Positions 6,451-14,159 of a stretch of 15,170 bases of DNA are shown piece after piece. How positions within the stretch are numbered: the stretch's first letter is position 1; each line of letters opens with the position of its first letter. Origin of the DNA: Oscillospiraceae bacterium. Its GTDB lineage: Bacteria > Bacillota > Clostridia > Oscillospirales > Ruminococcaceae. The notes beneath the pieces are model-generated. The model was not told where the DNA came from, searched no databases, and worked only from the letters and a program-made list of their open reading frames with translations. Location: positions 1-15,170 of the forward strand of contig DQFX01000080.1 in NCBI GenBank assembly GCA_003531585.1. Direction: 5' to 3'. The position numbers were made by a program, and so were the translations under genes.

Positions 6451-7905
6451 TTACTTCTCAGTCTTTTCGGCGCCGTCCTCAGGATTTCCGCCCCTTCCGG
6501 TTCGCCGCCTTATGAACAGCTTCACCGCCTGAGCCGCAGTCTTGAAGTTGATAGCGCACAGGATAATAAAGAGAATGCAGTTGAGGACGTTGAGTAGCAG
6601 ACCCTCGTCAAGGGTCATGATGCACACCGACATGGTGGATATGAGCATAATGTTGATCGCCATTTTGAGGTAGTCAACGTTGACGGTAAGGAACTGCCGC
6701 GTATCAATAGCGCGAATGATGTACACCAGAAGGTAGCACGCCAGCGTAGCCACAGCCGCTCCGATAACGCCGAGCGGGGAGTTGAGCAGTACCAGGTTCA
6801 GCCCGATGTTGGTAGCAGCTCCTATGATACTTGTGACAAGGGAGTGCGAGGTCTTGTTCTTCGCCTCGTAGATGGAGCTGAGGAAGTTGTTGAAGCTCTG
6901 GAACACCACCGCCAGCACAAGGAACGGAACGTACATATACGCCATTTCAAATTCCTTGCTGCCGAAGAACGGCATGATTATCGGGCGCAGAACCAGCAGG
7001 ATACCCGCCGCGGTGATGTACATAATAGTCTGCATCATGCTGAACACGTTGGAATAGAACTCGCTGACCTTTCGTGAGTTCCGCTCGGTTATCGCGGACA
7101 TATGCCATGCCTGTGAGAATATCCCGACCACCAGCGCGGCGAGGTTCGGGAACTTGTACGCGAAGGAGTAGACGCCGTTTGCGGCGCTTCCGTGAATAGC
7201 CGTGACCATGAACGTATCGGAAACGTTGATTATCCACCACATGACTGCGGTAGGCATGAGCGGTACGCTGTACTGTATCATGCCCTTTGCAAGCTCGCGG
7301 TCGTTGCCGAGAGGTCTGTACTGCCTGAGCAGTCCGGCTCTCCAGGTCAGGAATACGATGGAGATCATGTCGCCGAGGGAAATGGAAAGCACGTAACCCA
7401 CAACTCCCAGATGGAGCACGCCAAGGAGCAGGATATTCAGCAGGATAACCACGATGGTGGTAAGGGTGCCGTCGATGGCGTACAGCCCGACTCTTCCCCG
7501 CGCCCGCACGTAGATGGCGCATATTCCCTTGATGCTTCCCGTTGCAACGTACATATAAATGAGCCACTGATATCCGCTGAGCATGTCGATCATTCCGATC
7601 AGAGGAACGAACGCCGCGAATATCACCAGCCCGATCAGAGCCACGTTTATGCCTATCGAGAGGACGTGGTTCTTCTTTCTTATGGTATCGTCCAGAGCAT
7701 AGCGAAGCACACCCTCGTTTATCGAGAGCGTCACCACCGATATCAGCAGTGCCGAGGCGTTTATAATGTTGTTGACATCGCCGAATCCGTCCGCGCCGAG
7801 CCAGCTCGTATAAAAACGAAGCATGACATACACGAGGAACTTCGAGCCAAACTGCCCCAGCGCCAGAACAAAGGTGTTGCTTGCCAGCTTCTGGTACTTA
7901 TTCAT
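6451..7905 (-). CDS. Polysaccharide-type flippase, MOP superfamily
   Basis: This 484-aa protein has about 12-14 membrane segments and very little soluble sequence. The N-terminus (NKYQKLASNTFVLALGQFGSKF...RFYTSWLGADGFG) is typical of oligosaccharide flippases of the Wzx/RfbX (polysaccharide_synt) branch of the MOP exporters, as is the mid-protein GMIQYSVPLMPTAVMWWI with the later GVYSFAYKFPNL. Such proteins turn lipid-linked glycans to the outer face of the membrane. The last 20 residues are a charged cytoplasmic tail. No glycosyltransferases are next to it, so the glycan is unknown. It is the last gene of the rlmB operon, 23 nt after tadA; its ribosome site (GAAAGA) is weak, so low or coupled translation is likely. 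Confidence 0.85.
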   Translation of the reverse strand: MNKYQKLASNTFVLALGQFGSKFLVYVMLRFYTSWLGADGFGDVNNIINASALLISVVTLSINEGVLRYALDDTIRKKNHVLSIGINVALIGLVIFAAFVPLIGMIDMLSGYQWLIYMYVATGSIKGICAIYVRARGRVGLYAIDGTLTTIVVILLNILLLGVLHLGVVGYVLSISLGDMISIVFLTWRAGLLRQYRPLGNDRELAKGMIQYSVPLMPTAVMWWIINVSDTFMVTAIHGSAANGVYSFAYKFPNLAALVVGIFSQAWHMSAITERNSRKVSEFYSNVFSMMQTIMYITAAGILLVLRPIIMPFFGSKEFEMAYMYVPFLVLAVVFQSFNNFLSSIYEAKNKTSHSLVTSIIGAATNIGLNLVLLNSPLGVIGAAVATLACYLLVYIIRAIDTRQFLTVNVDYLKMAINIMLISTMSVCIMTLDEGLLLNVLNCILFIILCAINFKTAAQAVKLFIRRRTGRGGNPEDGAEKTEK

Positions 7906-7928
7906 GCAGACATTCTTTCATTGTAGAT

Positions 7929-8396
7929 TTATTCGTCATCCTGGGACATGCGGAGTTCCCTGAAGAACTCGGTGAGCACCCCGCCGCACTGCTCCATAAG
8001 AATGCGGCTGCGGACGAACGGAATATGCGTGAACCGCTCCTCAAATAGGTTCACAACGGAGGAGCACGCACCGTTCTTATCGTCGAACGCGCCGTAAACC
8101 AGCCGTTTCAGCCGGGAGTTCATCACAGCCCCGGCGCACATCGGGCATGGCTCCAGCGTAACGTAAAGCGTGCAGCCCGTGAGCCGCCAGCTTCCGAGGC
8201 GCTTCGCCGCCTGCTCTATCGCCAGTATCTCCGCGTGAGCCGTAGGCGACTGCAAATGCTCCCGGAGGTTCCAGCCCTCGCCGATGATGTTTCCGTCAGG
8301 GTCGACGACTATCGCCCCGACCGGTATCTCTCCAAGCTCTGCGGCGCGCTGGGCGCGCTCCAGAGCCTGGGTCATATATTCCTCGTCAAGGGTCAT
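7929..8396 (-). CDS. tadA: tRNA-specific adenosine deaminase TadA
   Basis: This 155-aa enzyme deaminates A34 of tRNA-Arg(ACG) to inosine, which allows one tRNA to read CGU, CGC and CGA. The zinc-deaminase signature is complete: HAE (54-56, with Glu56 as proton shuttle) and PCPMCAGA (83-90, with two Cys zinc ligands), flanked by the typical EIPVGAI and GSWRL segments and the C-terminal FFRELR helix. The length is normal. The ATG lies 1 nt after the stop codon of the upstream 1003-aa gene, so translation is probably coupled; the preceding ribosome site (ggcgg) is poor. Confidence 0.96.
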   Translation of the reverse strand: MTLDEEYMTQALERAQRAAELGEIPVGAIVVDPDGNIIGEGWNLREHLQSPTAHAEILAIEQAAKRLGSWRLTGCTLYVTLEPCPMCAGAVMNSRLKRLVYGAFDDKNGACSSVVNLFEERFTHIPFVRSRILMEQCGGVLTEFFRELRMSQDDE

Positions 8397-8397
8397 G

Positions 8398-11300
8398 CTA
8401 TATCCGCCTGAAGGACTGCACCAGCATTGTAAGCAGCAGCCATACTATATTGTATCCAGCGATCCAGAAGCCGTTCAGCAGAGAATAGTTACGGAAAATC
8501 GCAAAGATGAACACAAGCAGAACGCCAAGCGCAATGCCGAATATCTCCATGATGCAGCCGAGCCTGATACGCTCGCTGAGCGCCTTCGCGCCGTTTATCG
8601 CGGAAGCGAGGGAAGAGAACGTACCGTCGCAGGATACCGCGGCGCTTCCCTTTCCGGCGTACTTCGTGTGTTCGTCGAAGGTATCGTGAGCCTCCGCCGG
8701 GAGGATACGCACGTTATCTGCGTAAATGTCGAACATTTCGGAGATAACGCCCTCGGTAAGCGCGCCGTCAACGGTCTTGACAACAAGGCTGACGTCGTTG
8801 CGTGCGAGCTTCTGCACCTGGTGCTTCACCTGCGGATTCGCGGTGAGCGTAACGAAGAACAGCATGCAGACCTCTCCGGCGACCGCAAGGTAAATGACCT
8901 CGTCGTTTTTCTTGTTGAGCGCGGTCTCCTTCTTGCTGTCGGGAACGGTGATGCCGTGGGACTTCATATGATCCCTGCTGCCGAGCAGGACGCGCCTGCT
9001 GCCTATCCAGCCGGAAACTCCCAGTCCGCTCTCATAAACGCAGTTGGAAACCTTCTTGAGCAGGGCGGGCTTGTAGTTGAGCATGTTGAACAGCGGGTCG
9101 GCGAGTATGCTGTCGGAGCTTACCGCAAGGCTTGCGGCGTAGATGATGGCCTCGTCGATGGTAACGCGCTGAGAACCGTTCTTGCCGTTCTTGTTGTAGT
9201 CCCAGATGTTCCTTATGGAAACCGAGCCAGCCGGGAACAGCGTCTTAGCCTCGACCAGCACGGAATTAACCGAGCTGAAATCCTCGACCGCGCTGTAGCC
9301 AAGGATAGCCGCGCGGCGCTCGTTGGTCTTTCGTGACGCGCTGAGCATCGGGAGCATAACTACGAGCGCGCCCGTGAATGAAGCGCCCACGCATAGCACT
9401 GCGGAGAATACAGTAGCCGCAAACGACCACTGGTTCATTATATTAGAGGTAACTCCTGTCTCAGCGAAGAAGCCGAGCGCGCCCGCAGCCAGGGAAACTC
9501 CTATCATGATGGGGGTAAGCACGCGGGAAATGCGGTCGGAAACGTCCTCGCAGTAGGTGGAGATGATGAAGTCGCAGAGCATTTCGGTCTTTCTCATGGA
9601 AGCGATGACCGGTATGCCGTGACCCGCGCCCCTTGCAAGACGTTCCGCGTCCTCGCCGTCGGTGCACTCGACGAAGTACTTGTCGGTGTCGCCGGAGATG
9701 AACCGGAAGTTGTTCTTAGCCGCATGAACTGTGCACAGCTTGGAAACGGTGTTGAAGCACAGCGCCAGCATGGAAACCAGCAGGTAGCAGAACGAGCGGT
9801 TCATTGCGAGGTAGTTGGTCTCCGCGAGGTACATCACGATAGCGCCGAGCGCTCCGAGATGCGCGAACGCGCACAGCGTGTCGCCGTCCGGCTTACCCTT
9901 GAACAGCCTTGAAAATCCGTTTGTGATAACGCTGGAGCATGCTCCGAAGCTGAGTATGCCGATGGTGAGATTAGCATACAGGAAGATATCCGGCTTGATA
10001 AGCTCGGACAGTATAGGTATACTGTCTATCTTGAAGAAATAGAACACTGCCGCGATAGCCGCAGCGGCGGTCAGCAGAGCCAGGATCGTCAGGCGGCCCG
10101 CAAGACCCTTACCAGCTCTCGCAAGTCTCTCGGTTATGACGTTCTCGTCGTCGAGGTCGATGATCTCGTCCTCGTCGTCCTCATCGTCGTAATCGTCGTC
10201 CTCTGCTTCCTTTTCCTCTGCGTCCTCCACCTCGTCGTCGATGTCGGCGAGCATGAAGTTGGCTATCTTGCGCTTCTTGCGCTCCGCAAGGGCCTCCGCC
10301 TCGCGTACCGCCGCCACCGGGTCGGTCTTGGGCAGTATGCTGGTGTCTATCACCTTTTTGTCGTAGTCGATGTTGAGCGCCCTCGGCGGGAGATTCCTCG
10401 GGTCGGAGAGGTCGGTAATAGTCACGGTCCGCTCCTCGGCGCGGTCTTTCTCACGCTGCTCCCTGAGCTTCTTGTTGAGGGAAGCTACAAGAGCCTCGCT
10501 GCTGCGGTCCTTCTCCCCTGCCGCGTCCGACTTCTTCTGTGCGCCCGGGGTGAACAGAACCTCGTCCGCCTTTGAACCCTTCCTGCGGGAAGTCACCGGA
10601 GAATACTCCTTGACGTGCTCGGTCTCGCCGCTGGACATCTTCTTGAGGTCGTTTCCGGAGACAGCCAGGGTATCTCCGATGTCGCCCTGCGGCTCCGCGG
10701 AGTTTTTCAGCCCGTCTACCGCCTTCTCGCGGGATTCCATCGGATTGAGGGAATCCAGCAGCTCCTCCGGCTCCTCTGCGGCGCGGTCCGCCTCGAGGAG
10801 GGCGCGGTTGATCTCGTTTATGCGCTGGAGCTTCTTCATCTGCATGGTTTCGGAGGTCACGAGGTCGCTCTTGGTGTGGAACACGATATCGTCGTCCCCG
10901 CCGGAAACCTTCGGCTTAACATACGGCTGGACATACTCGCTCTCCGGCTGAACGACGCGCTCCGGCTTTGGAGGCTCCTCCGGCTCTCCGAACAGCTTTG
11001 CCGCCTCAGTCGGCGACGAAAGCTCGGAGGTGTAGCCGCTGTGCTCCGGTTCCGCCGGCTTTTCCGGCTCGCTGAACTGCATGCGCTGTTCCTGCTCGGC
11101 GCGCTCCTGTTCAAGCCTTCTCTGCTCCCGCTGGCGCTCCTCGCGTTCGCGCCGCTTGTTCTCAGCCTTGCGGCGGTTGGCTTCGGCGGCGCGGCGGATA
11201 CTTTCCGCGCGCTCCCGGGCTTCCTCGTCCCCGGAAACGGGCTCCGATTCCTCCGCGGATGGCATGCGCGTATGCGACGTGCTGTTCATGGCGCTGTGGA

Positions 11301-11409
11301 GTTCGGTCTCTGAGATTATTTCGGTAACGCTCTCGGTGGATTTGGAACCTCCGCCGCGCTTTCTGTCTATTTCTGCAAGAATATCGTCAATGCTGTAATT
11401 ATCAGACAT
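8398..11409 (-). CDS. Large membrane protein, apparent catalytically dead P1B-type ATPase with disordered N-terminal half
   Basis: The ATG at 11409 (1003 aa) is chosen over a TTG one codon upstream because AGGAGAG lies at good distance. Residues 1-430 are low-complexity and charged: a short YSIDDILAEIDRKRG start, an Arg/Glu coiled-coil-like stretch (62-110), Pro/Glu-rich linkers and an Asp/Glu run (392-423). The rest has eight membrane segments (about 440-459, 474-496, 512-530, 539-560, 630-650, 661-690, 950-973, 977-999) with soluble loops after the fourth and the sixth, which is the P1B-ATPase plan. After segment six, AAILGYSAVEDFSSVNSVLV is followed by EAKTLFPAG (720-728), where a pump has FDKTGTLTEG. 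Asp is thus Ala and GT is missing. ESGLGVSGWIGSRRVLLGS (793-811) matches an N-domain. No TGES, CPC or GDGxND is seen. A regulatory or structural pseudo-pump is inferred. It lies 34 nt after rlmB. Confidence 0.75.
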   Translation of the reverse strand: MSDNYSIDDILAEIDRKRGGGSKSTESVTEIISETELHSAMNSTSHTRMPSAEESEPVSGDEEARERAESIRRAAEANRRKAENKRREREERQREQRRLEQERAEQEQRMQFSEPEKPAEPEHSGYTSELSSPTEAAKLFGEPEEPPKPERVVQPESEYVQPYVKPKVSGGDDDIVFHTKSDLVTSETMQMKKLQRINEINRALLEADRAAEEPEELLDSLNPMESREKAVDGLKNSAEPQGDIGDTLAVSGNDLKKMSSGETEHVKEYSPVTSRRKGSKADEVLFTPGAQKKSDAAGEKDRSSEALVASLNKKLREQREKDRAEERTVTITDLSDPRNLPPRALNIDYDKKVIDTSILPKTDPVAAVREAEALAERKKRKIANFMLADIDDEVEDAEEKEAEDDDYDDEDDEDEIIDLDDENVITERLARAGKGLAGRLTILALLTAAAAIAAVFYFFKIDSIPILSELIKPDIFLYANLTIGILSFGACSSVITNGFSRLFKGKPDGDTLCAFAHLGALGAIVMYLAETNYLAMNRSFCYLLVSMLALCFNTVSKLCTVHAAKNNFRFISGDTDKYFVECTDGEDAERLARGAGHGIPVIASMRKTEMLCDFIISTYCEDVSDRISRVLTPIMIGVSLAAGALGFFAETGVTSNIMNQWSFAATVFSAVLCVGASFTGALVVMLPMLSASRKTNERRAAILGYSAVEDFSSVNSVLVEAKTLFPAGSVSIRNIWDYNKNGKNGSQRVTIDEAIIYAASLAVSSDSILADPLFNMLNYKPALLKKVSNCVYESGLGVSGWIGSRRVLLGSRDHMKSHGITVPDSKKETALNKKNDEVIYLAVAGEVCMLFFVTLTANPQVKHQVQKLARNDVSLVVKTVDGALTEGVISEMFDIYADNVRILPAEAHDTFDEHTKYAGKGSAAVSCDGTFSSLASAINGAKALSERIRLGCIMEIFGIALGVLLVFIFAIFRNYSLLNGFWIAGYNIVWLLLTMLVQSFRRI

Positions 11410-11443
11410 CAATATCTCTCCTAAATCCTGTGATCCGGCGGTA

Positions 11444-12175
11444 TCAGCCGCGGTGCTTTACGACCTCATACATGATTATTCCGGCGGAGACCGACGCGTT
11501 GAGCGAGTTGACCTTTCCGAACATCGGCAGTGAAAGGGTCATGTCGCAGTTCTCACGAACCAGCCTGCCCAGCCCGAAGCCCTCGCTTCCGACCACCAGA
11601 GCCACTGCGCCGGAAAGGTCAGCCTGTGCGATGGGAGTTCCGTCGGCTTCCATGCCGTAGACCCACACGCCGGCTTCCTTGAGCCGCTTTATGGTGTCCA
11701 CGAGGTTAGCGACCCTTGCCACCTTGAGCCACGCAGCGGCCCCTGCGGAGGTCTTGAATACGGTGGCGTTCAGGGAGGCGCTGCGGCGCTTGGGGATTAT
11801 CAGCCCGTCAGCGCCGGCTGCCTCGGCGGTACGGATTATCGCGCCGAGGTTGTGTGGATCCTCTATCTCGTCGGCGATGATGATAAACGGAGGCTTCCCG
11901 CGCTGTTCAGCGTTCGCGAGGATATCCTCCACCGTGGAGTAGGAAGCGGCGGCGAGTTCCGCAGCGGTACCGCCGTGCTTGGGGGTTCCGCAGATGGCGG
12001 TGAGCCTCTCATCGCTGACTTCCTTGATAACCACGCCGTTTTTCTTGGCGAGGGCGACTATCTTCGAAAGAGCCGCACCCTTCTGAATGTAGACCGTATC
12101 TATTTCCCTGCCCGAATTGAGTGTCTCAGTTACGGCGTTTTTGCCATAGATCAAATTTGTTTCCTGATTATCCAT
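11444..12175 (-). CDS. rlmB: 23S rRNA (guanosine-2'-O-)-methyltransferase RlmB (SpoU family)
   Basis: This 243-aa SPOUT methyltransferase probably modifies a 23S rRNA guanosine (G2251 in E. coli), using S-adenosylmethionine. An N-terminal substrate-binding domain (IYGKNAVTETL at 9-19, HGG at 67-69) is followed by the knotted catalytic domain with all three SpoU motifs: NLGAIIRTAEAAG (109-121), LVVGSEGFGL (193-202) and LPMFGKVNSLNASVSAGI (216-233). The start at 12175 (MDNQETNLIYGK) is preferred over an upstream in-frame ATG at 12244: AAAGGA precedes it, and the extra residues would lie before the predicted transcription start. It is the first gene of the operon with the pseudo-ATPase, tadA and the flippase. 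Confidence 0.94.
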   Translation of the reverse strand: MDNQETNLIYGKNAVTETLNSGREIDTVYIQKGAALSKIVALAKKNGVVIKEVSDERLTAICGTPKHGGTAAELAAASYSTVEDILANAEQRGKPPFIIIADEIEDPHNLGAIIRTAEAAGADGLIIPKRRSASLNATVFKTSAGAAAWLKVARVANLVDTIKRLKEAGVWVYGMEADGTPIAQADLSGAVALVVGSEGFGLGRLVRENCDMTLSLPMFGKVNSLNASVSAGIIMYEVVKHRG

Positions 12176-12223
12176 AATATTTCCTTTAAAAATAGTGGTT
12201 TTGCACAATGATATACATTTTAC

Positions 12224-12252
12224 ATTATAGCACATTTTCCGCACTAATGCAA
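12224..12252 (-). promoter_or_regulatory. Promoter of the rlmB operon
   Basis: On the minus strand TTGCAT (12252-12247) is followed after 17 bases by a perfect TATAAT (12229-12224). Transcription would start near 12217, about 42 nt upstream of the rlmB ATG. No other promoter-like site or terminator is seen between the four genes, so it probably drives the whole operon. Confidence 0.75.
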
Positions 12253-12325
12253 GCAGTCCGGACTATATTTAAATGAAATTTTAGTGTATATACGCCGCAT
12301 GGCCATATCAGTCAGGGGTTATTTA

Positions 12326-12360
12326 GGGCAATACAGCACAAAGATCGTGCTGTATTGCCC
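12326..12360. repeat. Strong 14-bp hairpin in the spacer upstream of rlmB
   Basis: gggcaatacagcac and gtgctgtattgccc pair perfectly over 14 bp around a 7-nt loop. On the plus strand agtcagttttt follows; the minus strand has no T-run. It lies about 75 bp upstream of the rlmB promoter and about 270 bp after the terminator of the solute-binding gene, so it serves no obvious neighbour. It may be part of a repeated intergenic element or a small-RNA terminator. Confidence 0.6.
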
Positions 12361-12462
12361 AGTCAGTTTTTCTAATAATACGCTTCGCTTATTGGCAAAA
12401 CTCGATTTTTCGTCAGATTGTACAATGAGGACGACGCAAGTCCAGCATGGCACGCCATAGCG

Positions 12463-12591
12463 TCATATGACCAGGTAATCCTTAGTCAGCTTATCCGCTA
12501 TCGGTCGGAGATCTATGCTCCAGAGAAACTTTGCCAGGCTGTAAACATTGTTCCTCACCATGCGGTGGAAATATGTGCGGAAGAACGGCAT
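12463..12591 (-). CDS. Small ORF (42 aa), probably a gene remnant
   Basis: The frame encodes MPFFRTYFHRMVRNNVYSLA followed by a KFLWSIDLRPIADKLTKDYL-type tail. Its composition is that of a real, basic, amphipathic protein end rather than random sequence. It is closed by an in-frame TAA upstream and has AAGGGA directly against the ATG with no spacing, so efficient translation is doubtful. No promoter is seen between it and the terminator at 12627-12657. It may be the tail of a decayed transposase or other gene, or a short conserved element; not recognised. The rest of the 12245-12626 spacer shows only the hairpin. Confidence 0.3.
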   Translation of the reverse strand: MPFFRTYFHRMVRNNVYSLAKFLWSIDLRPIADKLTKDYLVI

Positions 12592-12626
12592 TCCCTTGTT
12601 TTATTCAGCGTTTCCCCAGAAAAGGC

Positions 12627-12657
12627 GAATGAGCCCGGCATTTAACCGGGCTCATTC
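12627..12657 (-). terminator. Terminator after the solute-binding protein gene
   Basis: gaatgagcccgg and ccgggctcattc form a perfect 12-bp stem with a 7-nt loop, about 50 nt after the stop codon. The minus-strand 3' side continues gccttttctgg, a weak T-run, but the stem is very stable. It separates this gene from the rlmB operon. Confidence 0.75.
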
Positions 12658-12665
12658 TGAACCTA

Positions 12666-12707
12666 TTTTATTATGGATGGATCATCTTTTATTATGGATG
12701 GATCATC
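12666..12707. repeat. Perfect 21-bp tandem duplication at the end of the solute-binding gene
   Basis: Two identical adjacent 21-bp units (ttttattatgg... to ...gatcatc) occupy 12666-12686 and 12687-12707. The second unit overlaps the stop codon (12706-12708). It is a recent-looking slippage or duplication in the 3' untranslated part between the stop codon and the terminator. Confidence 0.9.
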
Positions 12708-14133
12708 AGCTCTTTTCGGCAAGCTTTTCGTTAGCCGAATCAAGTTCCGCCTGGACTGCAGCGCGGATAGTTTCACGGGTCTGCGTCCAGCTTGCGCCGC
12801 TGTTGTAGCCTTCCTTCATCGGGTTGTTGATGAGGTCGGCTACGTTGGAGTTAACGGCGTTGTACATCTCGATTACCGGGTGCTCGGCGGTCATCTGGTT
12901 TACAAGGCGGTACATATCCCACTGCTCCTGCGTCCAGTTGTACTCCTCAAATGCCTGGCGCTTGCCTATTTCAACAGCCGCCTCGCTGTCGCGGGTAGCC
13001 ATTGCACAGTTGAGATAAGCGGCTACGCCCTTGGGGTTTTTTGCGCCCTTTATAAGGGAGAATCCGGAAACTCTCGCCGGTAGATAATACTCGTCGGCTT
13101 CAGGGCATTTAGGCATGGGGACGAACATTACATCTTCCTGATTGTCGGCGAAATCCTGAATATAGTTGTTGTAGGGGTACATCGCGTACAGCCCTACCGG
13201 ATAGAACAGGGTCTTTCCGTCTGCAAGGCGCTTCGGCTGAACCTGCCAGTTGTACTGCGCTTTCGGGAGCGGAAGACTGTTCGTGTTCATGTTCAGCATG
13301 AATGTCTGCGCCTTTTCAATCAGTGCGTTGTCAAGGTTCTGCACGATTTTTCCGTCGCTCATGCCGACATAAGGAACGCCTGTTGTCAGAGAAAATCCGC
13401 CCTCGAACCACCAGCCGTCGGTAGCGTATTTTTCAGCGTCAACATCGCAGAATTTCGTCATCATTTCCCAAAATGTGTCCCATGTCCACTTGCCCTCTGC
13501 GAGAAGCTCCGCCGGGTCGTCAAGGGAATTGTCGCGGATAGTGTTCTTGTTGTAGAACATCACGCAGTCGCCCTCTACGTCAACAGCGCCTACATAGTGC
13601 CTTCCGTTGAACGCAAACTGCTCGTTTACCTCGCTCATGGGCGCCCACAGCTCGCTGCTGAAATCAACGTAATCATCGAGCGGGTCGAACATTCCGCTGA
13701 TCGCGCCCTTGGGGAACACGTCCATGTCGCCTGCGCTGAACATATCCGGGGAATCGTCCGCCTGAACCAGCACCGCAAGCTTGTCGTAACGGCTGTCCCA
13801 GGGAGTGTTGACGTACTCTATCCTGCCGCCGAACTGGCTCTGGAACATCTCCAGCGCCGGAGCGACCGGCTGTCCCTCTGCAGGGTTCAGATCCCATGAT
13901 GAGAGGAACTTTACAACGCCGTTTTCCAGCTTTTCAGCGCCGATGTCGATTTCCGCAATCTTGTCCGCGTCATCCTTGTTCATGGTTGCCGTGGTAGCCG
14001 AGGTAGTCGCCTGCGCCGGAGAGTTGGAGGAGTTCGGAGCGCTGCTCATCTCCTGCTGCTCGTCGCAGCCCGTAACCGCGAGAACGGAGCATATCGCAAG
14101 CGCCGCCGCTGTGAATCGTGTGATGTTTTTCAT
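12706..14133 (-). CDS. ABC transporter solute-binding lipoprotein (sugar type, family 1)
   Basis: Started at 14133 the protein has 475 aa. AAAGGA lies 9 nt before this ATG but directly abuts an in-frame ATG at 14142, so the inner start is preferred. A signal peptide ends in the lipobox AVTGC (Cys23), then a Ser/Thr/Ala-rich tether to about residue 55, then the binding domain. FLSSWDLNPAEG opens it, and VNTPWDSRYDKLAVLVQADD, SPDMFSAGDMDVFPKG, VMFYNKNTIRDN, WTWDTFWEMMTKF and YLPARVSGFSLIKGAKNPKG follow the order of extracellular solute-binding family 1 proteins, which usually bind oligosaccharides. Length and two-lobe layout are normal. It lies 26 nt after the NPDTG-anchored protein gene and is followed by a terminator, with no permease or ATPase gene in the window. 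Confidence 0.88.
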   Translation of the reverse strand: MKNITRFTAAALAICSVLAVTGCDEQQEMSSAPNSSNSPAQATTSATTATMNKDDADKIAEIDIGAEKLENGVVKFLSSWDLNPAEGQPVAPALEMFQSQFGGRIEYVNTPWDSRYDKLAVLVQADDSPDMFSAGDMDVFPKGAISGMFDPLDDYVDFSSELWAPMSEVNEQFAFNGRHYVGAVDVEGDCVMFYNKNTIRDNSLDDPAELLAEGKWTWDTFWEMMTKFCDVDAEKYATDGWWFEGGFSLTTGVPYVGMSDGKIVQNLDNALIEKAQTFMLNMNTNSLPLPKAQYNWQVQPKRLADGKTLFYPVGLYAMYPYNNYIQDFADNQEDVMFVPMPKCPEADEYYLPARVSGFSLIKGAKNPKGVAAYLNCAMATRDSEAAVEIGKRQAFEEYNWTQEQWDMYRLVNQMTAEHPVIEMYNAVNSNVADLINNPMKEGYNSGASWTQTRETIRAAVQAELDSANEKLAEKS

Positions 14134-14159
14134 TACGCTCATTCCTTTCGAAAACGGAA

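Noticed and set aside
8284..9336. 350-codon plus-strand ORF
   Set aside because: Antisense to tadA and the pseudo-ATPase; its composition is that of a complementary shadow, and the minus frames carry clear motifs.
12176..12244. Upstream in-frame ATG giving a 266-aa RlmB
   Set aside because: The extra 23 residues would overlap the predicted promoter and are not family-like; AAAGGA precedes the ATG at 12175.
12418..12645. 75-codon plus-strand ORF in the spacer
   Set aside because: It crosses the terminator hairpin of the solute-binding gene and has no ribosome site; the minus-strand 42-aa frame is more protein-like.
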